Notes under the pieces: model-generated | The model's input: only the letters and a program-made list of their open reading frames with translations | What the model was told of the DNA's origin: nothing | Database searches by the model: none | Shown: positions 14,395 through 20,835 of the stretch, one piece after another | Layout of the letters: each line of letters starts with the position of its first letter | How positions within the stretch are numbered: position 1 is the first letter of the stretch | IMG/VR virus record: IMGVR_UViG_3300017963_000643 | Location: 1-28,674 of that record | Origin: a virus | Direction: 5' to 3' (one strand) | DNA length: 28,674 nucleotides | Translations under genes and position numbers: made by a program

Positions 14395-15002
14395 CGCTGC
14401 CTCCCGATTGTCTTCCCGCTGCCGTACCGCTTCAGCTTCAGGTCGGTGGACCAGTAGGCCCATCCAAGACTGATCCTATCGTCCAGCACGTCCCTGACCA
14501 CGTCCTCCAGGGTGTCGAACGGCCCAAACATGGCACCGTTCGCCCAGTTGCTCATGTGCATCCACCGGCTGCGGCTGCTGCCCTCCTGGAACACCCGGAG
14601 CACGCACACGTTGTGGCCCCCTATCCCGTCACGGCCAATCCACGGTACCGACAGCAGGCCCACCTCCACCACGTCGTCAACCGCCCCGCTGTCACTCATG
14701 TTCTTTATGGCCTGGGCGGCCACCAGGCTGATATCATCGCAGTCGCCCGCCTTCCTACCGGCCTGGTGCCTGGTGTACGTGGCCACCGGATGGCTAATCG
14801 CATCCCACAACATCAGCCATGTGTCCCGACGCCAGCGCATGGCACCCACCATCTCCTTGACCTGGTCCATGGAACTGAACGGGGGAAGGCGCTTGTCCAG
14901 GTGCCTGTGTTCCGCCAGGAACCGGTACACCCTGCTCCAGAAGGGGTACAGGCAGCCCCTCAGGGCCAGCCAGGTAAGCGCACGCATTACGGTCTTCTTC
15001 AC
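14391..15002 (-). CDS. Transglutaminase-like cysteine protein
   Basis: 203 residues from GTG 15002, five bases from the portal stop, with GGGGTGA ahead. The core fits the bacterial transglutaminase-like cysteine protease fold: AGDCDDISLVAAQAI with C88 as candidate nucleophile, GGHNVCVLRV with H130, and HMSNW where the third residue is N152 rather than the usual Asp. The fold is shared by proteases, cross-linking enzymes and inactive relatives, so activity is open. Its place between portal and MuF suggests a virion or head-assembly role, for example cross-linking or processing; this is inference. Confidence 0.72.
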   Translation of the reverse strand: MKKTVMRALTWLALRGCLYPFWSRVYRFLAEHRHLDKRLPPFSSMDQVKEMVGAMRWRRDTWLMLWDAISHPVATYTRHQAGRKAGDCDDISLVAAQAIKNMSDSGAVDDVVEVGLLSVPWIGRDGIGGHNVCVLRVFQEGSSRSRWMHMSNWANGAMFGPFDTLEDVVRDVLDDRISLGWAYWSTDLKLKRYGSGKTIGRQR

Positions 15003-15006
15003 CGGC

Positions 15007-16686
15007 TCACCCCGCGTCGCGGTACGGCTTGTTGAGCCGCTCGCTCTGAACCACCATGATCATGTCCCTGATGTTGCTCAGCTCGTTGGCCAGCTCCATG
15101 TCCCGAAGCGCGTGCTCCCTGGTGAACGGCTGACCCCCTGGTAGTTGAGGGGCAACCTGGGCAGGCTCGGGTTCGGCCCGGATAGCCACAAGGATCTCCT
15201 CGATCTCGTCCTCCGGGATCTTGATGATGTTCTGCAACAGCCACCTGGTGGGCATCCGCAGGGCCGTCTTGGCCTGCCCTGCGATCTGCCACTTCAAGGC
15301 CTCCACCGTCATCTTCATCTGCTCATCCACGAAGCTGATGGGCGGATAGATCACCTCGTACAGGCCCTTGACCGGGGGGATTGCCATCATGGTCAATTGG
15401 AAGTCGTACACGCTCCGCTGGAACGCGGCCATCTCCCGCTGGATCTTCCTGAGCATCCGGGCGAACTCGATGTCCTGCCAGGACAAGGTGGCCTTGGCGT
15501 TCACGTCCCGTTCCACCCCCAAGTAGCTCTTGGGCACCCCGGTGGCCATGAAGATCTTGTTCTGGAAGTGCTCCACGTCCCGCAATTCCCCCAGGACCCC
15601 GGAGGCGGACAGGCGCTCCACCTTTGCCCCCTGCCCTTCAGGAGGCACGGTTATGTAGAAGTCGTTACCATCGGGAAGAGGCCTGGACCGGCTGTCGATC
15701 TGTCCGGTGCTGCTGTCCATCACATTGCGGCGCTTCAGGTTCCTCTTGGCCTCCAGGATCAGGTTCTTGAGCTTGGCAGGAGAGGCGTTCCTGGGGGCCG
15801 GAATGCTGAACACCAGGTGGTCATCCGCCCGGTTGACTCGAGTCATCAGGACCCCGTCCTCCATAGTGCGCAGGTACCTCCACGGCTTCCTGGCGTTGAA
15901 GTAGAAGGACCGCCCATACTGGCACCCCCGTTTGTGGTTGTGCCGCAGGTGCCGCACCTGCCAGAACTTGAAGTGGATCTCCTGGTGGCTCCCTTCCCGC
16001 TTCATGGTGAACGCCTCTTCCGCCTTGAGCCGACCGAACTCGTCCTCGTTGCGGTACATGTGCTTTTGATTGAGCCACTTGAGCCTGGTGATCAGGAACC
16101 GGTTGTCGACCACCACCTCCTCGAAGTCGTCCCCATAATGCAGCATGCCGTCGCAGATCCCGGGGATCTCGTTCTGCATGTTGGTCCGCTCGTCCACCCC
16201 TTCCAGAGCCGCCAGCACCCTGGGCACCTTACTGGCCAGCTTGTAGCTCTCCTCGTCTCCGTCCCGGCTGCTGAACACGTTGGACACCGTCACTTCCCGG
16301 GCCCTGGCCAGCTCCACACACTCGGCATCGATGTACTCGTAGTCCTGGTACCTGGCCATCCGGGTGTTGTCGATCTTCAGCTGGTCGTAGTACTCATCGC
16401 TGCGGATTCCGCCCTGGCTGCTGCCGGTGGCCCCGCCGACCTCCGAGGTACCCTCGTCGTCCGCCTGGTCGGTAACGTGTCTGCTCATCGGCCGGACGAA
16501 GGAGGCGATCCTCTGGATCAGGTTCTGCTTCCTGCGAATATCCCGGTCACTCAGCATCTCCCGCAGGTCCTCCATTCGGACCAGCGCCCGCTCCTCCTCG
16601 CTCCGGGTCTCGGGATTCACGTAGGTGTCCACCGGGTACTTCTGCCGGACTTCCCTCTCGGTAACAACGGGGCGCTTCTTGGCCAT
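15007..16686 (-). CDS. Portal protein, T4 gp20-like
   Basis: 559 residues, SD AAAGGAGCG. Forms the dodecameric ring at one head vertex that DNA passes through and on which the prohead nucleates. Matches gp20-type portals: GRSFYFNARKPWRYL (259-272), DDHLVFSIPAP (288-298), a NLILEAKRNLKRRNVMD helix with STGQI (308-330), the DFYITVPPEGQGAKVERL stretch (342-359) and GELRDVEHFQNKIFMATGVP (366-385). T4 gp20 itself is about 524 residues. The C-terminal 60 residues include a Pro/Gln-rich linker (PEPAQVAPQLPGG). Together with the gp21-like protease and gp23-like capsid it shows a T4-type head, and it opens the head module. Confidence 0.9.
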   Translation of the reverse strand: MAKKRPVVTEREVRQKYPVDTYVNPETRSEEERALVRMEDLREMLSDRDIRRKQNLIQRIASFVRPMSRHVTDQADDEGTSEVGGATGSSQGGIRSDEYYDQLKIDNTRMARYQDYEYIDAECVELARAREVTVSNVFSSRDGDEESYKLASKVPRVLAALEGVDERTNMQNEIPGICDGMLHYGDDFEEVVVDNRFLITRLKWLNQKHMYRNEDEFGRLKAEEAFTMKREGSHQEIHFKFWQVRHLRHNHKRGCQYGRSFYFNARKPWRYLRTMEDGVLMTRVNRADDHLVFSIPAPRNASPAKLKNLILEAKRNLKRRNVMDSSTGQIDSRSRPLPDGNDFYITVPPEGQGAKVERLSASGVLGELRDVEHFQNKIFMATGVPKSYLGVERDVNAKATLSWQDIEFARMLRKIQREMAAFQRSVYDFQLTMMAIPPVKGLYEVIYPPISFVDEQMKMTVEALKWQIAGQAKTALRMPTRWLLQNIIKIPEDEIEEILVAIRAEPEPAQVAPQLPGGQPFTREHALRDMELANELSNIRDMIMVVQSERLNKPYRDAG

Positions 16687-16701
16687 GTCGGTTCGCTCCT
16701 T

Positions 16702-17301
16702 TTATGGGCTGATTATGCTTCCGCCTGGCTGCCCTGGTGCGGCCGGCTGTCCTAATCCCGCTCCCTGGGGCCTGACGCTACTCATCACCATGTGCCGGGT
16801 GACCGCCAGGATGTTGGCAGTGATCACGTTGAGCCACGCGTTGTGGAAGATGTACTCCAGCTGAGTGCCCCCGGGTAGTTCCTTCTTTTCGTCCAGCATG
16901 CGGCTACTCATGGACCCGTCCGGGTACACCGACAGCACGATCTCATACTTGGGCACCTGCCGGGCAGCGACCGCCTTCTTCTCCTTGGCGGCCAGCTTGC
17001 GGCGGTTCCTGTGGCTCCGCTCCAGCAGGTTCCACGACCCCTTGCAGCACTGGCCGAACTTGTTGCCGCTGCCGCACCCGCACTTGCTGTTGTTGGTAAG
17101 ACCGCCATAGATCCGCCGGAAGTTCTTGTAGTCGTTCTCGTGGATCACCTCGGTGCTCAGGGTCTCCAGCAGCCTGCCCAGGCTGCCGTCCTGGGCCCCA
17201 TGACAATTCACGATCTCGTGCCCGTGCAGCTTGTCTGTTAAACACTGTTTAACATCTCCCTCTTGGTTCTGGTCTGCCTGGACCGTCTCCTGTTCGTTCA
17301 T
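16702..17301 (-). CDS. SEC-C motif zinc protein
   Basis: 199 residues from ATG 17301, which is preceded by GGAGGAGCAGAG and overlaps the upstream stop as ATGA. Residues 74-86 (CGCGSGNKFGQCC) are a classical SEC-C zinc motif like the one at the SecA C-terminus, here with C74, C76, C85, C86. A basic helix (ERSHRNRRKLAAKEKK) follows, then a beta part with YEIVLSVYPDGS and a C-terminal Pro/Gly-rich tail (GAGLGQPAAPGQPGG). SEC-C proteins bind zinc and often protein or RNA partners; the partner is unknown. It sits directly ahead of the portal. The codons for DVKQCLTD contain the third copy of the palindrome, which is therefore inside a gene. Confidence 0.78.
   Translation of the reverse strand: MNEQETVQADQNQEGDVKQCLTDKLHGHEIVNCHGAQDGSLGRLLETLSTEVIHENDYKNFRRIYGGLTNNSKCGCGSGNKFGQCCKGSWNLLERSHRNRRKLAAKEKKAVAARQVPKYEIVLSVYPDGSMSSRMLDEKKELPGGTQLEYIFHNAWLNVITANILAVTRHMVMSSVRPQGAGLGQPAAPGQPGGSIISP
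17237..17253. promoter_or_regulatory. Palindrome copy 3, inside the SEC-C gene
   Basis: GTTAAACACTGTTTAAC, identical to copy 2, falls in codons 16-21 of the SEC-C gene and is read in frame. It is about 50 nt inside the gene. Keeping an exact 17-bp dyad within coding sequence suggests selection on the DNA or RNA rather than only on the protein. Confidence 0.5.
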
Positions 17302-17507
17302 CTCTGCTCCTCCGTCAATAAAGGGGGTTGGTCGGACCTGCAAGACTGCTCGTCCGATTTGCAGGATTGCCGCAGTAGCTTGGTGCACTTACGACCGTCC
17401 CAAAAAACACAAGGACCCGGGGCCTGGTCGGCGTCCGGGTATACCATTCCGTCCCTAGCCCACGACCGGGCCTCGGGACACCACCTTGCTCCATTGGGCC
17501 TGCTCAT
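17298..17507 (-). CDS. Small Cys-rich protein ahead of the SEC-C gene
   Basis: 69 residues; SD GGAGGAATC, ATG 17507, stop overlapping the SEC-C start. Cysteines at C10, C33, C41, C49 and C56 in a hydrophilic chain (MSRPNGARWCPEARSWARDG at the start; CVFWDGRKCTKLLRQSC later) suggest metal binding or disulfides. Not recognised. Probably co-translated with the SEC-C protein. Confidence 0.6.
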   Translation of the reverse strand: MSRPNGARWCPEARSWARDGMVYPDADQAPGPCVFWDGRKCTKLLRQSCKSDEQSCRSDQPPLLTEEQR

Positions 17508-17716
17508 TCCGATTCCTCCGGTAAATTGCGAAGCCAGGAGCGGCTAGAGGGGTTGGACCGCTCCTGGCTGCGCGACAACAGGAGTCGGCATGGCCAGGCA
17601 GTAACCATGCGGCTCACTAGGTCTGCGCCACTCTCTACCCGATGTTCGATGTCACTTCTTGCGCAGTAGGTGGGCCCGGTGTTTGAGCCCGTTGCACGTG
17701 AATTCCACCGTGTCAA
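17504..17716 (-). CDS. Uncertain small frame between methyltransferase and Cys-rich gene
   Basis: A 70-codon frame whose stop overlaps the next ATG as ATGA, the local habit. Its middle SDIEHRVESGADLV matches the C-terminus of the 91-residue protein at 9130 (EHLVESGGDLL), with several differences at silent positions. Against it: the first 65 nt overlap the methyltransferase in another frame, no good SD precedes the ATG, and two hairpins lie within it. A shorter start at GTG 17617 or ATG 17608 is possible. It may be a decayed remnant. Confidence 0.35.
   Translation of the reverse strand: MTRWNSRATGSNTGPTYCARSDIEHRVESGADLVSRMVTAWPCRLLLSRSQERSNPSSRSWLRNLPEESE
17532..17569 (-). other. Strong hairpin downstream of the methyltransferase
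   Basis: A 12-bp perfect stem (AGCCAGGAGCGG with CCGCTCCTGGCT) and a 14-nt loop. On the minus strand the stem is followed by TCGCAATTTACC, so there is no U-tract and it is not a standard terminator. A second small stem (GCATGG/CCATGC, about 17588-17610) lies next to it. Could be an RNA processing or stability element. Confidence 0.55.
17620..17648 (-). repeat. 29-bp repeated motif, copy 2
   Basis: Minus strand: CGAACATCGGGTAGAG, then AGTGGCGCAGACC. It lies just after the methyltransferase stop and 11 nt upstream of an ATG (17608). 25 of 29 positions equal copy 1. Confidence 0.6.
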
Positions 17717-18233
17717 CTCGCTCCAGTAGGTCCCCCTCCAGGCGGCTTATCCACGGGTCGGTCACACAACCCTCGCTCACGAACGAGGTGACCACCAGAC
17801 CGCCCTTCTTTAGCAGCCGGTCCACCGTAACCATGAACTGGTCCCACCTGGAATCGAAGTAGGGAAGCACCGCGGTCAAGACCAGGCAGTCGAACTTCCT
17901 GGTCCTCAACTGCAGGAAGTCCACTTGGCGGAACTCCAGCATCTCATCCAGGTCGCTGTAAGCCACCTTGGCCCGGGCAATGGCGGTCTGAGAAACGTCG
18001 ATCCCCACAGTGTGCTCGGCAGCGTCGCTAAGCACGTGAGTCAGGTAGCCCTCACCACATCCCACGTCGAGCAGGCGCCTGGCCAGCCCGAACTTGGTAT
18101 GGCGGGATACCAGAGCGGTGTACTGCTCTGCTCTGGCCACATGATCGTCCGTCTGGTACTTGAAGGGATCGGGGCCGGACTGGAAGAACTCCTCCATGGC
18201 CTCCGGGGAATGGTTCTTTGGCAGGTTGCCCAT
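17652..18233 (-). CDS. Class I SAM-dependent methyltransferase (NodS-like)
   Basis: 193 residues. The N-terminus has FFQSGPDPFKYQTDDHVARA as in NodS-like methyltransferases, then motif I LLDVGCGEGYL (54-64) with D56, G58, G60 and G62, the acidic ribose-binding D79 in VGIDVS, and VDFLQL and CLVLTAVLPYF for motifs near the active site. It should transfer a methyl group from S-adenosylmethionine; substrate unknown (small molecule, sugar or protein). NodS methylates a chitooligosaccharide, but similarity at this level does not fix the substrate. SD AAGGAGG partly lies in a hairpin (18244-18269), which suggests translational control. It is a single gene between the accessory run and the SEC-C/portal genes. 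Confidence 0.82.
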   Translation of the reverse strand: MGNLPKNHSPEAMEEFFQSGPDPFKYQTDDHVARAEQYTALVSRHTKFGLARRLLDVGCGEGYLTHVLSDAAEHTVGIDVSQTAIARAKVAYSDLDEMLEFRQVDFLQLRTRKFDCLVLTAVLPYFDSRWDQFMVTVDRLLKKGGLVVTSFVSEGCVTDPWISRLEGDLLERVDTVEFTCNGLKHRAHLLRKK

Positions 18234-18243
18234 CGAGCGCCTC

Positions 18244-18269
18244 CTTGCAGGTTCGTTTGTACCTGCAAG
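18244..18269 (-). promoter_or_regulatory. Hairpin that can mask the methyltransferase SD
   Basis: Perfect 9-bp stem (CTTGCAGGT with ACCTGCAAG, 8-nt loop). Its 3' arm ends in AAG, the first three bases of the SD AAGGAGG, 11 nt before ATG 18233. Folding would reduce ribosome access. The 5' arm touches the end of motif copy 3. Confidence 0.55.
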
Positions 18270-18296
18270 TCAGCGCCGTGCTCTACCTCATGTTCG
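18268..18296 (-). repeat. 29-bp repeated motif, copy 3
   Basis: Minus strand: CGAACATGAGGTAGAG, then CACGGCGCTGACT. It lies in the gap upstream of the methyltransferase. It could encode EHEVEHGAD in one frame, but that frame has an upstream stop and no start codon. Confidence 0.55.
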
Positions 18297-18334
18297 TTAT
18301 ATACTCCGTCTTGTACGTGCCATTGGTTCTCCCT

Positions 18335-18493
18335 TTAGGCAGTCTTTTCACTAGGCCGGCCCTGAAGGTCATTATTAAGGAGGCGCGCGATCTGATATTC
18401 CCTACAGACACAAATTCCAGTGGGCTCTTCATACCACCACGCATTTTGCTTGGGCAGCCGGTGTGGCTTGGTTTTTAGGTGTTTATTAGCCAT
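18335..18493 (-). CDS. 52-residue protein (WWYEEPTGICVCRE)
   Basis: A short gene, easily missed. ATG 18493 comes 3 nt after the preceding stop, with an excellent SD (AAAGGAGAC). It reads MANKHLKTKPHRLPKQNAWW at the start, then YEEPTGICVCREYQIARLLN. The NAWWYEEPTGICVC pattern resembles small phage proteins of unknown function I have seen before. The two Cys (C28, C30) may bind metal. It ends the low-GC accessory run; 98 nt of non-coding sequence that holds the motif and hairpin follow before the methyltransferase SD. Confidence 0.7.
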   Translation of the reverse strand: MANKHLKTKPHRLPKQNAWWYEEPTGICVCREYQIARLLNNDLQGRPSEKTA

Positions 18494-18496
18494 TAC

Positions 18497-19027
18497 TTAG
18501 TCTCCTTTGGTCTTTCTCCTGAGTTTGCGCTTTCTGTATGGCAACTGGTCTTGCACCTCTCGCAAGACAGACATTGCGTCTTGCAGCTTTCTCTTGTCGG
18601 AGGGGTCAAGCCCCCAGTTTTCAGCCAATCGCCAAAGCGTTGTTCGGGCCTGTATCGCCTGAACCTGAGTGGGGGGCGTGTTGCTCATGTCTATTTCTCC
18701 TTCGGTGGGCATGGGCTCGCATTGTGTACAGAATTGGTTTCTTCCTGTGGGGGTTGGGGTTTGTCTGGCACCATGCCGATCCCGTTTTTCCTCAATGGTC
18801 ATCGCAGGAGCCCCGCAACTGCAACATGCATCTCCATCGTACCAACAGTCACAATGTCTTCCGTCTCTGCGCTCCTGGCATGCTTCGCCTGGAAGAACTT
18901 CGCAAACAGAATCTAATGCCTCTTTGATGTACTGCGGATTGAATCCTTCTGCGTTTATGACTACCCAGAGGCACTGTCTGGCCTTGTCTAGCGCTTTCCT
19001 CTGTTTCTCACAGTTTTCACAACTCAT
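18497..19027 (-). CDS. Cys-rich protein, probable zinc binder, with an internal start
   Basis: 176 residues from ATG 19027 (ATGA overlap). N-terminal MSCENCEKQRKALDKARQCL is a CxxC plus helix. A Cys cluster (CDCWYDGDACCSCG) is followed by CTQC, so two zinc sites are likely in the first 105 residues. The last 63 residues start at an internal ATG (18688) with its own strong SD (AAGGAG, 8 nt away) and form a basic helical protein ending in KRKLRRKTKGD. That segment may also be made alone, or the frame may be a fusion of two genes. Lower GC than the head genes (40 % in the 60 nt around its stop). Function unknown. Confidence 0.65.
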   Translation of the reverse strand: MSCENCEKQRKALDKARQCLWVVINAEGFNPQYIKEALDSVCEVLPGEACQERRDGRHCDCWYDGDACCSCGAPAMTIEEKRDRHGARQTPTPTGRNQFCTQCEPMPTEGEIDMSNTPPTQVQAIQARTTLWRLAENWGLDPSDKRKLQDAMSVLREVQDQLPYRKRKLRRKTKGD

Positions 19028-20088
19028 TTGCTTTCTCCCTCTGGCTTCTGGCATTCGGGGCAATCAAAATCCGCATCACTCAGGGGAACCTTGTGGTGAC
19101 ACCAATTGACCTTACCCGTACCCCCGCATGTCTTGCATGGGGGTTGGTCTTGGGGTTGGTCTTGGGGTTGGTCTTGGGGCTGGAGGGCTTGCTTGGCCTG
19201 GGGCAGCACCGTATCCACCAAGCTCCACCATTGCGCTTCAAGGTTGGCACCCCTCTTGATGTATTCCTCGCGCTTCATAATCTCAGCTATCAAACTAATC
19301 AATGCCTCCCGGGTCTTGCAGTTCATGACCCCTCCCCGTTTACCCTCAAGTTTTTCGCAACTGTGACATGCCTCCAGCACCTTACGGTATCTGTCTAGTT
19401 GAAACTTCATTCTCCGTACATCGTCATAGCTCGCAGAGTACCCGTAGTCTCCCGGCTTGATTTCGTCTCCCGAATACCCCAGGGCCGCTACCCCACATCC
19501 CGCAAGCCTGACACGCTCTTGCTCTAGCTCTTTCTCAGTGGAGTGGAGTTTGGCTTCTGCTGTGTACTTTGCCGCGAGTGCGTTCAATCTCTGCTCGTTC
19601 GTTTCCTTCCATATTCTGGTGTCCATCACCTTGGCCTCACCAGCCATCACCCTGTTGAGCAAGGCCAACTCTGCCAGGTCCTCTTTCGCCTGCGGTAAAT
19701 GCTCGGCCAGCTTATCCAGGTTCGGTGTTTCCCTTGTGACCTCCAACTCCCCCTGTAGCCTTTCTACCTCTGCCTTGAGTCCCTCGATGGTTTCCTTGAC
19801 AGGCCGCGCCCCATTCCAGTCGGCCTTCCCGGTGCCAGATGCCTGCAAGCACTCGTTGACAGTCGCTCGCTGCGACCGGGCTTCTGTGGCATGCGTTTGC
19901 GCCTCCAGCTTGAGTCGATCAACCAGCGCCCCTAGCCTTTCTACCTCTGCTAATAGGGCGGGGATGTCGGTGCGAGCGTGGGCTATGAATTCGGCATCCG
20001 CAATATCTGTCGCCTCTTCCCACCACCACGGTCCCGGCGTTGCCGCTTCCGCCCTTGCTCGGATCTCTTCTATTTCTTGGGGGGTCAT
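19024..20088 (-). CDS. Ea22-like coiled-coil protein with C-terminal zinc motif
   Basis: 354 residues from ATG 20088, one nt after the neighbour's stop. It begins MTPQEIEEIRARAEAATPGP and has WWWEEATDIADAEFIAHART and ALLAEVERL, the pattern of Ea22-like/hypothetical proteins common in phages. A long coiled coil follows (about 60-290), with paired cysteines in CHSCEKLEG. The C-terminus has a four-fold QPQD-type repeat (QPQDQPQDQPQDQP), then CKTCGGTGKVNW and CPEC, a DnaJ-type zinc finger pattern. Role unknown; such proteins are usually early or accessory. The SD is weak, so it may depend on coupling to the upstream gene. Confidence 0.68.
   Translation of the reverse strand: MTPQEIEEIRARAEAATPGPWWWEEATDIADAEFIAHARTDIPALLAEVERLGALVDRLKLEAQTHATEARSQRATVNECLQASGTGKADWNGARPVKETIEGLKAEVERLQGELEVTRETPNLDKLAEHLPQAKEDLAELALLNRVMAGEAKVMDTRIWKETNEQRLNALAAKYTAEAKLHSTEKELEQERVRLAGCGVAALGYSGDEIKPGDYGYSASYDDVRRMKFQLDRYRKVLEACHSCEKLEGKRGGVMNCKTREALISLIAEIMKREEYIKRGANLEAQWWSLVDTVLPQAKQALQPQDQPQDQPQDQPPCKTCGGTGKVNWCHHKVPLSDADFDCPECQKPEGESK
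19142..19177. repeat. Three tandem 12-bp repeats (GGTTGGTCTTGG)
   Basis: Three perfect copies in a row encode the QDQP units in the Ea22-like protein. Copy number could vary by slippage. Confidence 0.85.
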
Positions 20089-20089
20089 T

Positions 20090-20341
20090 TCAATATTCCC
20101 TTTTGGCAATTCTGGCGAATATGTGCCCATTTGCTGCCATCTCATCTTTGCAGTCATCACACCAGCACAAGGGGCAGTCGTCACACATCGGAACAAACTC
20201 CGCCATCAACGTATCGTTCCACCAGAAGCCGCAATCATGTTCTGTGCCTGCGTCTGTTTCTGTCACTTTTAGATGTCTGCAGGTCTGGGCCGGTTTGTCT
20301 CCACAACGGCCACACATTCGTACCGATTTTTTGGGGGTCAT
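20090..20341 (-). CDS. Small Cys-rich zinc-type protein
   Basis: 83 residues; SD GGGAGGAATC, ATGA overlap with the upstream stop. It starts MTPKKSVRMCGRCGDKPAQT and has CGRC, TCRHL, then CDDCPLCWCDDC near the C-terminus, enough for two zinc sites. WWNDTLMAEFVPMCDDC suits a compact metal-bound fold. Not recognised. One of many Cys-rich small genes in the accessory run. Confidence 0.65.
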   Translation of the reverse strand: MTPKKSVRMCGRCGDKPAQTCRHLKVTETDAGTEHDCGFWWNDTLMAEFVPMCDDCPLCWCDDCKDEMAANGHIFARIAKREY

Positions 20342-20617
20342 GATTCCTCCCTGGGTAGGGCTTGGGCTAGCTGGCAGTCAGGAGTGTGCTTCCCCCCTCG
20401 CTCAAGAAACCCGCACGCTGGGCATTTCCCATAATCACGTTCCACAGTAAGTGCTGTCATGTCTGTACCACCCCAGCCACCAGCCCACTCCACCTCTTCC
20501 AACGCATCCCATGCAGACAAGAGGGCGTCGCAAATATCGGGAAAATTCGTTCTGTCGTGACCCCACCCCTTGAGATCTACCCTTGCGGGCTTTTACCTCT
20601 TTCCTTGTTAGCTTCAT
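20338..20617 (-). pseudogene. Small CPAC protein split by an apparent frameshift
   Basis: The start at ATG 20617 (ATGA overlap) reads MKLTRKEVKARKGRSQGVGS, typical of a phage helical start. But the protein-like continuation is in another frame: RVDLKGWGHDRTNFPDICDA, then LLSAWDALEEVEW, and a zinc-type KCPACGFLERGGKHTPDC up to the stop at 20338. That frame has a stop upstream and no ATG or GTG in its first part, so a one-base shift near 20580-20600 joins the two. Either it is a real frameshift (mutation or programmed), an assembly error, or the second frame begins at ATG 20460. If joined, the product would be about 92 residues. Confidence 0.5.
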
Positions 20618-20835
20618 GATATCTTCTCTGGATGCAGGTAGGAATCTCGCTCAAACTCACTCACCACCCATTCATATATTTTGACCGCCATGGCTTCGGC
20701 TCTTGCCAGTGTGGTCGAATCCGGCAGAATCGCCCAGAGCAGGTTATTGATCTGCTGCTTGGTGTCCTCCTGTATTTTGGTCTGCATGTCCTGCTCAAGA
20801 AATTCATCAAACGTCTGGTTACTGTCTGCCTTCAT
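20614..20835 (-). CDS. Small protein, paralog of the gene at 21360
   Basis: 73 residues from ATG 20835 (GGAGGAATC; ATGA overlap). The core INNLLWAILPDSTTLARAEA, then KIYEWVVSEFE, matches INELVWVCLPATTTLGRAER and EIYDVLRNEYE in the 68-residue gene at 21360..21566, so the two arose by duplication. All helical; no Cys, unlike the paralog. Function unknown. Confidence 0.65.
   Translation of the reverse strand: MKADSNQTFDEFLEQDMQTKIQEDTKQQINNLLWAILPDSTTLARAEAMAVKIYEWVVSEFERDSYLHPEKIS

Noticed and set aside
17620-18296. tRNA-like D-arm string GGTAGAG in motif copies 2 and 3
   Set aside because: No acceptor stem, no 7-nt anticodon loop on a 5-bp stem, and no T-arm at the right distance. The same string is plain coding sequence in copy 1.
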